A DNA stretch of 64,000 nt from the NCBI GenBank assembly GCA_964445815.1, contig CAYULW010000003.1, positions 1 through 64,000 of the forward strand, written 5' to 3'. Shown piece after piece: positions 46,487 to 55,693 of the stretch (the first letter of the stretch is position 1; each line of letters opens with the position of its first letter). The notes below the pieces were generated by a model. It was given only the letters and a program-made list of their open reading frames with translations. It was not told the origin of the DNA and made no database searches. Position numbers and translations under genes: made by a program. The stretch comes from CAYULW01 sp964445815. Lineage in GTDB: Bacteria > Bacteroidota > Bacteroidia > Flavobacteriales_E > Vicingaceae.

Positions 46487-47737
46487 ATCATTCTTCTGAA
46501 TGAGTTTGTTATAATTCAGTAAAAGAGGGATAAGTGAAATGGCTATTGCAATTACAGCAATATAAAGTGCATAAACAATATTCCCGTCTCTTGAAAAGAA
46601 CTCCCAAGAGAACAGTCCAATAAAGAGAGACCTTAATAGTATATTGATGCTCTGAAAAACACTATTGGTTCTGCCAATGATGTAATTGGGAATATGGTTA
46701 AATAAATAGGTCACTCTCATAATCCGTATGCCTGCATTACTGATGCCGATTCCTATTGCTAAAATGAATAGTAGGTAGATGTTTTGACTTAGACCCATTG
46801 TGGCAAAAGCTATGGAAGCAATAATCATTAGTATGATGACTCCAAAAACGCTTCCTTTCCTTCTGAATAGTTTTGCAATAATAATACCTGCGGTTAGTGC
46901 GCCTATAGCATACGAGACCTTTGTAATGGCATAAATTTCTCCTCCTGCTTTTAGAAAATCTTCAATATAAATTGGCCATAATAAATGAGTGGCAATCAAA
47001 ACAAAAATAAATACGGTAAAAGATGCATTTCCAAAGTAAAACAGTAGTGGATGTTTTTTTAGGTATGCAAAACCTTCCTTAAGTCTCAGTATTACAGGAG
47101 CTTTTGAGATTTGCTTTTGTACTGAATCAGTAGAATATTTGATATTGTAGATTAAAGCCATGGCAATAACATAGGTTATGCCATCTACTAGAAAAATCTC
47201 ATGAATTTTCCATGGTTCAATCTTCATATGAAAGTTTGCAAGATGGAAATCAACACCCTCAATCAGAATGATGGCTAAAGCTCCTGAAAGTACATTTGTG
47301 GATTGACCCATAATCTCAAGCAGTGAATTGGTCTTTGCATAGTATTGAGGCTCTGTGATTTCCTGACCAAATGCATATAAAGTAGGGTAATGGATATTGT
47401 AATTAAATATAGTGAAACAAAATACTAAGGCCACTAGTGGCATGCTTACCATATCATTATGAAATCCATATGCAGATACAGAAAGTAGAAGTATTGCGCT
47501 AACTCCGCAGATTGAGATGAAAATACTTTTTCTTGGAAAGCGATCAATCAAAGTTCCTGCATACAAACTCCAAAAGAGAGTCAGGAAGGTAGTAATGGAA
47601 TAAATGAGAGCAAAGGTAGAAGAAGCATTGAGGTATTTGGCAAAGTACCACGGAATAGCCAACATGCTGATTCCTTGTGCGAGGTGAGAAATGGCATTGG
47701 CACTGAGTAATAAATAGAGGGCATTTTTATTCTTCAA
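46481..47737 (-). CDS. MFS transporter, TTG start
   Basis: A 418-residue protein with twelve predicted helices. The loop after helix 2 reads GTLIDRFPRKSIF, the classical MFS motif A. The overall pattern is like the EntS/MFS_3 exporter group, but the substrate is unknown. The start is TTG 47737; an in-frame TAA precedes it directly and the next Met is about 25 residues in. It is divergent from recX. Confidence 0.9.
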   Translation of the reverse strand: MKNKNALYLLLSANAISHLAQGISMLAIPWYFAKYLNASSTFALIYSITTFLTLFWSLYAGTLIDRFPRKSIFISICGVSAILLLSVSAYGFHNDMVSMPLVALVFCFTIFNYNIHYPTLYAFGQEITEPQYYAKTNSLLEIMGQSTNVLSGALAIILIEGVDFHLANFHMKIEPWKIHEIFLVDGITYVIAMALIYNIKYSTDSVQKQISKAPVILRLKEGFAYLKKHPLLFYFGNASFTVFIFVLIATHLLWPIYIEDFLKAGGEIYAITKVSYAIGALTAGIIIAKLFRRKGSVFGVIILMIIASIAFATMGLSQNIYLLFILAIGIGISNAGIRIMRVTYLFNHIPNYIIGRTNSVFQSINILLRSLFIGLFSWEFFSRDGNIVYALYIAVIAIAISLIPLLLNYNKLIQKNDL

Positions 47738-47769
47738 TTAAGGACTCAAGGTTAATTTAGTGCAATAGT

Positions 47770-48243
47770 ATGAATGATAATCACAAGGAATACCATTTTG
47801 ATGAGATTATGACAAAGCTGAGAAGGTTTTGTTCTTATCAGGAGAGGAGTAGGCAAGAAGTGATTCAAAAAGCAAAGTCTTTTAAACTTTCCAATCAGAA
47901 AATAGAAGAAGCCATTCAATTATTAGAAAGGGATAAGTTTATTGATGAGTTGAGATTTGTAATGGCATTTACTAATGGGAAAATCAATCAGAAACATTGG
48001 GGTAAGTATAAAATAAAGGCAGGTTTAATTCAAAAGGGCATTGCTTCAGATTTAATTGATTCTTCATTGGCAGGCATTGATGAATCAAGATGGGCTAAGA
48101 ACCTGCAATACTGGATCAATTATAAGCTTGAAAGAGCAAATGTTGATCGCAAAAATGTCGATCAGTTATACCGTTTTTTATTTTCAAAAGGATTTGAAAC
48201 CAGTGACATCAAAGAACAACTCAAGAATCGGAATCTAGTGTAA
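47770..48243 (+). CDS. recX: Regulatory protein RecX
   Basis: The 157-residue all-helical protein shows the RecX three-helix repeats: LRRFCSYQERSRQEVIQKAK, AIQLLERDKFIDELRFVMAF, WGKYKIKAGLIQKGI and a final YRFLFSKGFETSDIKEQL. RecX limits RecA filaments. No recA gene lies nearby. Its stop overlaps the convergent membrane protein gene by 9 bases. Confidence 0.9.
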   Translation: MNDNHKEYHFDEIMTKLRRFCSYQERSRQEVIQKAKSFKLSNQKIEEAIQLLERDKFIDELRFVMAFTNGKINQKHWGKYKIKAGLIQKGIASDLIDSSLAGIDESRWAKNLQYWINYKLERANVDRKNVDQLYRFLFSKGFETSDIKEQLKNRNLV

Positions 48244-48810
48244 AGTTGTGTTATGAATCTTTCTGATTCCAAAAAGCCCATCTTTAAAATGTATTCTTAG
48301 GCTGTCTTTACCCATGAACTCAGCAGCTTTATTCTTGTCTATACTTCTGATATTAGGTACATCTGAATAAACATTGTTTTCCAAGACGTAGTAAACCCTG
48401 TTTCTATCGGAATAAAAAGAATTGATCTTATATGTTTCTATATAAGTGGGACCTGAAAAAATGACATTAAAGAATAAGAAAAGAGCACATGACATTGGAG
48501 AGATGCCAATGATATTAATGATCAAGTACTCATATATACTCATGGTAAATCGCTTTCTATAGAGCTTTAGAGGAACTAAAAAACTGGCCCCGATAAAGAA
48601 GCAGATTAACTTAATAAGTCCTAAAACATTAAGGGCTAAAGTTTGGAATTGGATAAAAATGTAAAAGCAACAGATGAAATAGGCTGCAATGGCAAGTACG
48701 GTGAACGTACTCATATTATCTTCAGTTTTAAACTTAAGCTTTCCTTTTCTATAAGGATTAGAATACTTTGAAGATAGACTATCTCTTTTTTGAGGAGATG
48801 AAGTGCTCAT
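48235..48810 (-). CDS. Hypothetical membrane protein
   Basis: The 191-residue protein has a polar, Lys/Ser-rich N-terminus (residues 1-35), then three or four hydrophobic segments (VLAIAAYFICCFYIFIQF; about 60-80; IINIIGISPMSCALFLFFNV). A polar C-terminal domain follows. I recognise no family. The ATG is 3 bases after the upstream peptidase stop, so the two genes are probably co-translated. Confidence 0.7.
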   Translation of the reverse strand: MSTSSPQKRDSLSSKYSNPYRKGKLKFKTEDNMSTFTVLAIAAYFICCFYIFIQFQTLALNVLGLIKLICFFIGASFLVPLKLYRKRFTMSIYEYLIINIIGISPMSCALFLFFNVIFSGPTYIETYKINSFYSDRNRVYYVLENNVYSDVPNIRSIDKNKAAEFMGKDSLRIHFKDGLFGIRKIHNTTLH

Positions 48811-48813
48811 GTT

Positions 48814-49749
48814 TTACAGATTTTGCATCAAGAAACTATACAATTTGTACATGGCTTCAATGTCTCTCAAATGCACCTTTTCGTTGGCTTGATGCACATT
48901 GCTTTCCCCTGCTCCTATAAAACACCAGTCAATCGGGTAACTAGAACGTTGGAGGGCATTTCCATCACTTCCACCTGCACTTTCAACTTCTAGTTGAAAA
49001 GCAATTCCACTTTTCTCTGCGAGTTCAATGATTCGATTGATATAAGCACGTCGTGGTATGCCTGAGTCGCGAATTGAAATGGCAACTCCTTCACCATGTT
49101 TAACTCCTTTTGTAATCCATGTGATGTCGGATATTAAAGCATTCTGAACTTGGTAATTTTCATAAAGATACTTTCCCAGATATCCGACCGAGCCACCTCC
49201 GACCTCTTCCCAAGCGGAAAAAACGATTGCTCCATTTTCAAGTGTTTCGGCCACTTTCAATGCATTCCAGATTCCAAGACGATCATCCAGATAGCAAGAT
49301 TGGACATAATCATCTTTTACCTCAAATATCGGCTTATAACAAAGCGTAGTTCCTCTATCAATAATGCGATCAAATTGGATGATCGGTACTTTATGTTCAT
49401 CCTCAGTCTTAAAAGAAAGTTGTCCTTCAATAAGACCTTGTCTGTCTTTCCCAACTAGCAAAGTACCATCTTCTCCTTTTGATCCTCCAATCTTGATGAG
49501 CTCATTGTCATAAGCAACAGAATAGCCAACGCTATCCATGTGGGCGTATATGGCTGTTCTAGGGTTACCAAAAATTAAAATCAAACAATCTTGAAATTCT
49601 CTCCCATGAAGAGTTTGGGGTTGGGCTTTCCAATTCTTCGAATTACTTTCAATATAAGCCAAAAGGAAATCCTTCATTGCAAGTTCACTACCTGATGGAG
49701 CATGTACTGAACATAAAGATTTGAGAAGGTCAAAGTCAATCTGATTCAT
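48814..49749 (-). CDS. M42/M20-like metallo-aminopeptidase
   Basis: The 311-residue protein carries the dinuclear zinc peptidase pattern: CSVHAPSGSE, IYAHMDSVGY (His ligand), CYLDDRLGIWNAL (bridging Asp), FSAWEEVGGGSVG (Glu base and ligand) and GGSDGNAL, and a late VHQANEKVHLRD supplies the last His. It resembles M42 glutamyl aminopeptidases but is shorter. It likely trims peptides in the cytoplasm; there is no signal peptide. Confidence 0.83.
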   Translation of the reverse strand: MNQIDFDLLKSLCSVHAPSGSELAMKDFLLAYIESNSKNWKAQPQTLHGREFQDCLILIFGNPRTAIYAHMDSVGYSVAYDNELIKIGGSKGEDGTLLVGKDRQGLIEGQLSFKTEDEHKVPIIQFDRIIDRGTTLCYKPIFEVKDDYVQSCYLDDRLGIWNALKVAETLENGAIVFSAWEEVGGGSVGYLGKYLYENYQVQNALISDITWITKGVKHGEGVAISIRDSGIPRRAYINRIIELAEKSGIAFQLEVESAGGSDGNALQRSSYPIDWCFIGAGESNVHQANEKVHLRDIEAMYKLYSFLMQNL

Positions 49750-49828
49750 TGTTTAAAGATAGACACTAAGCAATTATTATATCTGCTAGTTAAGCGAATA
49801 ATAATTTATCTAGATTAAAGATGGTTAA

Positions 49829-51616
49829 CTAGATTTTAACAGTGCAGTTCTTAAGGTGACTTTTTAAATTAGCGATTGATGTTTTACTTATTGTATTACC
49901 TTCAAGATTTATGTGAGATAACTTACTTAAGCCCAATAAACCTGACACATTGCTTATGTTATTATTAGCTAAATTAATGGTTTCTATTCCGATAAAGTGC
50001 TTCAGAAAAGTTATACTGCTTAGTGAACAGTTGTTGATTCTGAGTTTAGTGATTTTCCTTATGTAATCATAAATGGCGAATCCGTTCTTGCCTTTTATTT
50101 CTATTAATTGTTCTCCATTTGGTAATATGATTTCGAGCTTTTTAAGATTTCTAAGACCAACTACATATCTTGCGTTAAAATTATCTGTACTAATCGATAA
50201 AGCTTTCATTTCGATAAGCCCATCTATACTTGACTTTGTTGGGCTTGAGTTCACATTATTCGACAGAAAGTAGGGAATGCATATTTTCTCAAAACACATT
50301 TCACTAAAGAAATAATACGCTTGATCCATACCATTAAAGTCAAATTGTGTTTCGAAATCTTCATTTTCAAAAATCTCAATTGCCAAAAAGTATTCCAGTA
50401 TTGATTTATGCGAGAATTTATACCTGCCTTCTGCATCCCTGTTCAGAAGAGATCTACTTTTTAGTTCCAGATGAGAAAGAGAGATATTATTTTTGGTGGC
50501 AATATTTTTGATTTCTTCAGGCATTATAAATAACGCTCTTCCATTTGTCCAATTGGAATAAATGAGCATCGCAATTTCTTTTGAAAAAGCATAAAGTTCT
50601 TCTCGGACTCTTTCCCTTTTATCCGGAACTTCTCTATTTACCTCTCGCTCTATCCACTTTGAGATTAAAGCTTCATATATTAGATATCTATAATTGAATC
50701 TTATAGACATTGAGAGCAAATCATCAATATAACTAAGCAGCATTGGTCTTACCATAAGGCTTGGTGAAGCCTTTACTATTTCCTTTGCTCTTCTCTTTTT
50801 ACCTAAATTCCACGGATTAAAGGTGCCGTATTTTTTTCTTAGGTACTTTTTTACATCGCTATCGCTGAATGGTGATATGTAAATCTTTTTTATTTTATGG
50901 TATCCTTTACTTGGACCACTTTTTATGATCTTAGTCTCATGGGGTTCTTCAAGTTCATTAGGGAAAAATTGGGTTCTGCATGTAAATACAACCTCTCTAA
51001 ACTCTTTGACTAGTTCTAATAATTCTTCTAATTTCTTTTTATGGTCCTTAATGGCACTTGGATTTTCATCGAAGGCATCAAGCAGTAGAATAGTTTTTTT
51101 TCTCTCAGCTAGCGGGATCGCATTTATCAAGTCTTCAAGATTGTCATTGTTTAACGGGAAGAGGGCAATCTTATATGGTCTTTTATATAATGGATTACTG
51201 TAGGTTAAATATAGATTAATTAGAAATGTAGTCTTTCCCATTCCTGAATCTCCCATTATGAAATAAAATCTGCAATTATCAAGATCTTTAGGAAATGCTT
51301 TTTTTAAGAAAAAACGCATCAACTTTTCTCTCACAACAAAAGCTTGAGTATCTCCTAATTCATATTCATAAGAGGCGGGTATATTTTGACACCAAGTTGG
51401 TACGTAATATTGTGTCGCTTGTCTTATGTCTCCATCAGAATAAATCGGAAACAACTCTTTTTTTGCTAGATTATGAAACACTCTTTTATAGATTGAAATA
51501 GCACCTCTAAAAAAGCCACCAAAAACAATTAATAAAGTAGCAAGAATTGAAGAAATCGATCCAATTGGATCCAAAAATTCTTTTACATCGTTAAATAAAG
51601 TATCGGCTAAAATCAT
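49829..51616 (-). CDS. Membrane-anchored NACHT ATPase with C-terminal leucine-rich repeats
   Basis: The 595-residue protein has one N-terminal hydrophobic segment (about residues 20-43) and then a STAND NTPase. Walker A is GDSGMGKTT (122-130), Walker B ILLLDAFDE (176-184) and sensor-1-like FTCRTQFF (211-218). A winged-helix end has FSHKSILEYFLA (401-412), the NACHT signature. Leucine-rich repeats fill about 470-595 (LTKLRINNCSLSSITFLKHF-like units). This is the NLR layout, and several bacterial NACHT proteins are anti-phage sensors. That role is inference here. It stands alone between a peptidase gene and dnaN. Confidence 0.82.
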   Translation of the reverse strand: MILADTLFNDVKEFLDPIGSISSILATLLIVFGGFFRGAISIYKRVFHNLAKKELFPIYSDGDIRQATQYYVPTWCQNIPASYEYELGDTQAFVVREKLMRFFLKKAFPKDLDNCRFYFIMGDSGMGKTTFLINLYLTYSNPLYKRPYKIALFPLNNDNLEDLINAIPLAERKKTILLLDAFDENPSAIKDHKKKLEELLELVKEFREVVFTCRTQFFPNELEEPHETKIIKSGPSKGYHKIKKIYISPFSDSDVKKYLRKKYGTFNPWNLGKKRRAKEIVKASPSLMVRPMLLSYIDDLLSMSIRFNYRYLIYEALISKWIEREVNREVPDKRERVREELYAFSKEIAMLIYSNWTNGRALFIMPEEIKNIATKNNISLSHLELKSRSLLNRDAEGRYKFSHKSILEYFLAIEIFENEDFETQFDFNGMDQAYYFFSEMCFEKICIPYFLSNNVNSSPTKSSIDGLIEMKALSISTDNFNARYVVGLRNLKKLEIILPNGEQLIEIKGKNGFAIYDYIRKITKLRINNCSLSSITFLKHFIGIETINLANNNISNVSGLLGLSKLSHINLEGNTISKTSIANLKSHLKNCTVKI

Positions 51617-51739
51617 ATTGGTTGTTTTTTAATCACATGATAGTTAGACCAAAATACAAAATTGAAATGAAAAGCCAACAATGCTCTTCAGTCAAGAAAA
51701 TTAATGATGCTTATAATACTGAGTTATGCACCCTGAAGA

Positions 51740-52861
51740 TTAAGCGTTGAGCATTACCGGCATCACCAACATAAGTATGTTTTCATCCGGATTGTCATTT
51801 GATGAAGGGGTTAAAATACCTGCTCTATTCGGAGCAGACATTTCCAACTGAACATCATCAGTACTTAAATTACTAAGCATCTCAATAAGGAATCGGGAGT
51901 TAAACCCAATTTCCATATCGTCACCATCAAATTGACAAGTCAATCTCTCTTTTGCATCATTTGAAAAGTCTACGTCTTCAGCGGAAATTTGCAACTCGCT
52001 TCCGTTCATTTTTAAGCGTACCTGATGGGTTGTTTTGCTTGAGAATATACCTACCCGCTTTATTGAACCTAAGAAAGAACTTCTATCTATACTCAGTTTG
52101 TTTGGATTTTCCTTAGGAATAACAGCCTCGTAGTTAGGATATTTGCCATCAATTAAGCGGCAGATTAAGGTTGTATCGTCAAAATTAAAAGAAGCATTGG
52201 TCTCATTGAATTGCATCTCAATGTCGCTATCAACAGAGCCTAAAACTCCCTTAAGCAAATTAAGTGGCTTTTTGGGCATTATAAAAGACACTGCTTTATC
52301 AGCCTTAGCATCAGTTCTAACGTATTTAACAAGCTTGTGAGCATCCGTTGCAACAAAAGTCAAATTTTCCTTACTCAATTGGAAAAGCACACCCGACATT
52401 ACCGGTCTCAGATCATCGTTTCCACTAGCAAAAAGCGTTTTATCAATGGCAGAAAATATGAGTTCTGAAGATACTTTTATTTCAGTTGGAGACTCTACCT
52501 CAGGAGTTTTAGGAAATTCTGCACCATCTTGTCCGCTAAGGCGATACTTCCCATAATCTGAACTGATTTCAATTCCAAATTTGTTTTTTTCAATGCTAAA
52601 AGTCAGAGGTTGATCAGGAAGTGATTTTAAGGTATCTAATAGCAGTTTTGCCGGAATGGCAATTACGCCCTCTTCTTTTGCTTCAACAGCAATCTTTGTC
52701 GTCATTGTTGTTTCTAAATCAGATGCCGTAACCATGATTTCATTCTTGGCAATCTCAAAAAGAAAATGATCTAAAATGGGTAGTGAATTATTGCTATTTA
52801 AAACACCACTAATATTCTGTAATTGCTTTAGAAGCGAAGAGCTCGATACGATAAATTTCAT
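51740..52861 (-). CDS. dnaN: DNA polymerase III beta subunit (sliding clamp)
   Basis: A 373-residue clamp starting MKFIVSSSSLLKQLQNISGV, with three repeated clamp domains, FVATDAHKLVKYVR in the second, and FNSRFLIEMLSNL and MLVMPVMLNA at the end. The C-terminal pocket sequence is the clamp-binding type. It holds the replicase on DNA. It is not next to dnaA here; instead it lies downstream of gldF, gldG and a DUF4340 gene. Confidence 0.96.
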   Translation of the reverse strand: MKFIVSSSSLLKQLQNISGVLNSNNSLPILDHFLFEIAKNEIMVTASDLETTMTTKIAVEAKEEGVIAIPAKLLLDTLKSLPDQPLTFSIEKNKFGIEISSDYGKYRLSGQDGAEFPKTPEVESPTEIKVSSELIFSAIDKTLFASGNDDLRPVMSGVLFQLSKENLTFVATDAHKLVKYVRTDAKADKAVSFIMPKKPLNLLKGVLGSVDSDIEMQFNETNASFNFDDTTLICRLIDGKYPNYEAVIPKENPNKLSIDRSSFLGSIKRVGIFSSKTTHQVRLKMNGSELQISAEDVDFSNDAKERLTCQFDGDDMEIGFNSRFLIEMLSNLSTDDVQLEMSAPNRAGILTPSSNDNPDENILMLVMPVMLNA

Positions 52862-52885
52862 TGAGTCAAATATTTATTAGACAAA

Positions 52886-52893
52886 CAAATTTA
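52886..52893 (-). promoter_or_regulatory. Candidate -7 element of dnaN
   Basis: The minus-strand sequence TAAATTTG fits TAnnTTTG exactly and equals the rplU and lysC elements. It lies 25 bases upstream of the dnaN ATG. No TTG is found at the usual -33 distance. Confidence 0.45.
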
Positions 52894-52929
52894 TAGTATT
52901 TGACTTGCTGTTTAGAAAAGTTTTAGGAA

Positions 52930-53967
52930 TTACTTATCAACAGTTGTTGATTGTGTAAAGTGTTCAAAGCTAGGAGCTAACTTGTCAAAAGTGTAGTTTT
53001 GGACGACTACATGCACATCTGCTCCAAGCTCAGAAGAAAAAGCATACATCCTTTCAGGGTTAAAGTCTATCGGCTCTCCGTTAGGTAGAGTGGCTCCTTC
53101 TCTGACCGGCATGTTATAGGTTTTGAATACTGCCAATTGACCGGATTCGTCTGTAACTGAAATTTTGTGTCTTGGAATCAATGCATAAATGGAATCAAGG
53201 ACACTCTTTGGCGTTTTCATGTCCATGTATTCATAATAGACACCTTTAAAGTTTTTGAAATACGGAATGGCAATATTAGCAGGCACTAACTGACTTGTGT
53301 TGTTTTCAAGATTAGTGACTTTGAATTGGGCATTCCCGGTTTGTTCAATCCTGAATGAAGTACTCGTGTCGGTTGAATGAAATACTTCAATTGATCGGAT
53401 TTTCTGAGGATTGGTTTTGAGCATAACTCTGTCTCTCCAAAGCACATTGTCGAGAAAGAAACGGGAACCCAAAGAACCTTTTTCCATAAGTAAATGGGTC
53501 ACATAGGGTCTGGACGATTTTATTCCCTGTTTTTCAAGTAACATATAGGTGCCAACTTTTGATGCTGTAGGGTCGCCAATGTACCATACCTTAGTAGGTG
53601 TATTTCCGCCGGTATAAAACTCCACTTTTGTTGAGGTTGCAGCCATTCTTCTAATGACCAAATCCATTCTTGATTCTGAAACTGGAGCCTGAACTTTTAT
53701 GTCGTGTAATGTTTTTAAGATCAATTGAATGGCATCAGGCCTAGCAATGTATTTCCCTTCAACTTTCCATAAACCACCTTCTCGTCTTGTCAATAAAACT
53801 TTCTTGCCGTCTAGATTACTGATGAATATTTGGTCGACTTTTGAAGTATCTTCAATTGCAAAATCACTGTAATCTTCTTTCAGAGTGACCTCACCATCAT
53901 TAATGTATAGATAGATAGCAATTCCGGCAAGGACAAGAAAGAGAATAAATGTTAACCAATTACGCAT
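52930..53967 (-). CDS. DUF4340 domain protein of the gldFG cluster
   Basis: The 345-residue protein has an N-terminal membrane helix (TFILFLVLAGIAIYLYI) and a DUF4340-type body (residues about 45-330: DQIFISNLDGKKVLLTRREG, LWKVEGKYIARPDAIQLIL). DUF4340 proteins often lie beside GldFG-like ABC systems, as here; the 8-base overlap with gldG supports a joint role. The molecular function is unknown. It probably faces the periplasm. Confidence 0.85.
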   Translation of the reverse strand: MRNWLTFILFLVLAGIAIYLYINDGEVTLKEDYSDFAIEDTSKVDQIFISNLDGKKVLLTRREGGLWKVEGKYIARPDAIQLILKTLHDIKVQAPVSESRMDLVIRRMAATSTKVEFYTGGNTPTKVWYIGDPTASKVGTYMLLEKQGIKSSRPYVTHLLMEKGSLGSRFFLDNVLWRDRVMLKTNPQKIRSIEVFHSTDTSTSFRIEQTGNAQFKVTNLENNTSQLVPANIAIPYFKNFKGVYYEYMDMKTPKSVLDSIYALIPRHKISVTDESGQLAVFKTYNMPVREGATLPNGEPIDFNPERMYAFSSELGADVHVVVQNYTFDKLAPSFEHFTQSTTVDK

Positions 53968-55693
53968 TAAATCCTGTGTATTTTCTTTTTCTAATGATAA
54001 ACAATATCAAGCCTATTAGCATAATCAATAATATCGGTAATGCCATATTGATGATTTGAATGTATTCTTTGTTCTTTTTTATTTTTTGGGTGTTGAGTAA
54101 TCTTATTTTAAAGCTTTTCGTATTCGACAAAATCAGCCCTGAATCGTCAAGCATATAATTAATGGCATTGATAAAAAAAGGCTTATTTGCATAAATCTGT
54201 TTGGTGTATTTATCAAACCCTAAAGCAAAATATTCATTTGTACTTTGTTTAAAGTCATTGCGAATAAAATCACCATCGGAAATAAAGAGCATTTGAGTGC
54301 TGTCACTAATGTCCTTTACTTTAATCAGTCCGCTGTTAATGATTTGCGATGTTAATCTGTTTTGATAGAGAGAGCTAAATTGTCCTTCTACTAGCACTGC
54401 AACAGGTACATTTTGCTTTTGAAACTGTTCAACCGGTGGTTCATAACTGAGCATGTTTAGACTAACTCTAGTAGGTGTTTTAACAATCTTACTTGTTTTA
54501 GAGCTTGAGAGTAAGACCGTTTTTTTTAAATCGTTGTTTCCAACAAGGTCAATACTACTTGCAAAGTGAAGTTTAGTAACATCTAGGTTTTTATTGATCG
54601 GATGATCATTCTTTGAAGCAAGGAGAGGAAAATATAGCCAAGGGAAGAGTTGCGTCTGAACTTGATTCCCATACTGACCGCTTACAACGGGAATAGGTGC
54701 TGCCCTAAGGTCTTGTATTAAATCAGTATTGATTCGTACACCATATCTGAACAACTGATCTTCGATATTCAAGGGTCTGGGAAGGGCGTAGGTTGTGTTC
54801 TTGTTTCTTAAGCTGTCCATACTGACATCTATATGTTCCACAAGCCATATAACTTTGCCTCCATACATGACATATTGGTCAATTAGAAACTTGTCTTTTT
54901 CAGTAAAAGCGGAATCAGGATCTGCAATAATAATGGCAGAATATTTAATCCCCACCTGAGCATTATTGGAATCCAATAAGCGCCTACCGGTCAATGCGTC
55001 TACTTTTCCATCAATTCGTATGCGCTCAACATCGTAAAATTCTCTTAGTGAACCAACAATATCTGCTGTTTCATACTTGTTTAGCTCCCCATGTCCCTCT
55101 ATAAATGCAATCTTCTCAACAAAAGGAGTCGTTATTTTTTTTATTGAATTGGCAATCTCATATTCGAGTGATTCTATTGATTGATTAAGCACAACTTCAG
55201 GAGCTGCTCCCATATTACTTTTTAGTAATTGTATGGGGGTTTCTATGCCTTGGTAAGAGGCAATAGCTCCTGGCCAAACTACCTTTTTTGATACGCCATC
55301 ATCATCTTTAATTTGTAAGTCAGTAGGACGAAGTCCTTTTTCATATAAATTACGATAAACTCTATCGCGCTCTTTGATGTTCGGATTTTCAGAGGGGTTG
55401 ATAAATTTAAATTCTAATCTGCCATCGGCATAAGCCTGAAACTCATCCAGCATTTCTTTAGTCTCGTTTCTTAAGCGCTTAAACGAGGCGGGGAAATCTC
55501 CCTCAAGGTAAACGGTAATGTAAACCTGATCCTCTAATGAAGATAATAGCTTTTTAGTAGGCTCAGAAATGGAATACCTGTTTTCAGATGTGAGATCGAA
55601 ACGATGAAACAAGTAGGATCCGATACTATTAATGCTGATCAGGATGCCAATCCCAACCAAAAAGTTGATAATATCTTTTCTCTTGGAATTCAT
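53960..55693 (-). CDS. gldG: Gliding motility-associated protein GldG
   Basis: The 577-residue protein has an N-terminal helix (about residues 9-26), a large periplasmic ABC-type-uncharacterised domain (ISEPTKKLLSSLEDQVYITV; IAFIEGHGELNKYETADIVG) and a C-terminal helix (about 545-568). GldG forms an ABC complex with GldF and the ATPase GldA, required for gliding in Flavobacterium. gldA is not in this window. It shares a TAATG junction with gldF. Confidence 0.93.
   Translation of the reverse strand: MNSKRKDIINFLVGIGILISINSIGSYLFHRFDLTSENRYSISEPTKKLLSSLEDQVYITVYLEGDFPASFKRLRNETKEMLDEFQAYADGRLEFKFINPSENPNIKERDRVYRNLYEKGLRPTDLQIKDDDGVSKKVVWPGAIASYQGIETPIQLLKSNMGAAPEVVLNQSIESLEYEIANSIKKITTPFVEKIAFIEGHGELNKYETADIVGSLREFYDVERIRIDGKVDALTGRRLLDSNNAQVGIKYSAIIIADPDSAFTEKDKFLIDQYVMYGGKVIWLVEHIDVSMDSLRNKNTTYALPRPLNIEDQLFRYGVRINTDLIQDLRAAPIPVVSGQYGNQVQTQLFPWLYFPLLASKNDHPINKNLDVTKLHFASSIDLVGNNDLKKTVLLSSSKTSKIVKTPTRVSLNMLSYEPPVEQFQKQNVPVAVLVEGQFSSLYQNRLTSQIINSGLIKVKDISDSTQMLFISDGDFIRNDFKQSTNEYFALGFDKYTKQIYANKPFFINAINYMLDDSGLILSNTKSFKIRLLNTQKIKKNKEYIQIINMALPILLIMLIGLILFIIRKRKYTGFNA

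Noticed and set aside
49829..51616. KAP-family P-loop NTPase
   Set aside because: KAP proteins carry several membrane helices inserted in the P-loop domain; here there is one N-terminal segment, a NACHT winged-helix signature and LRRs.
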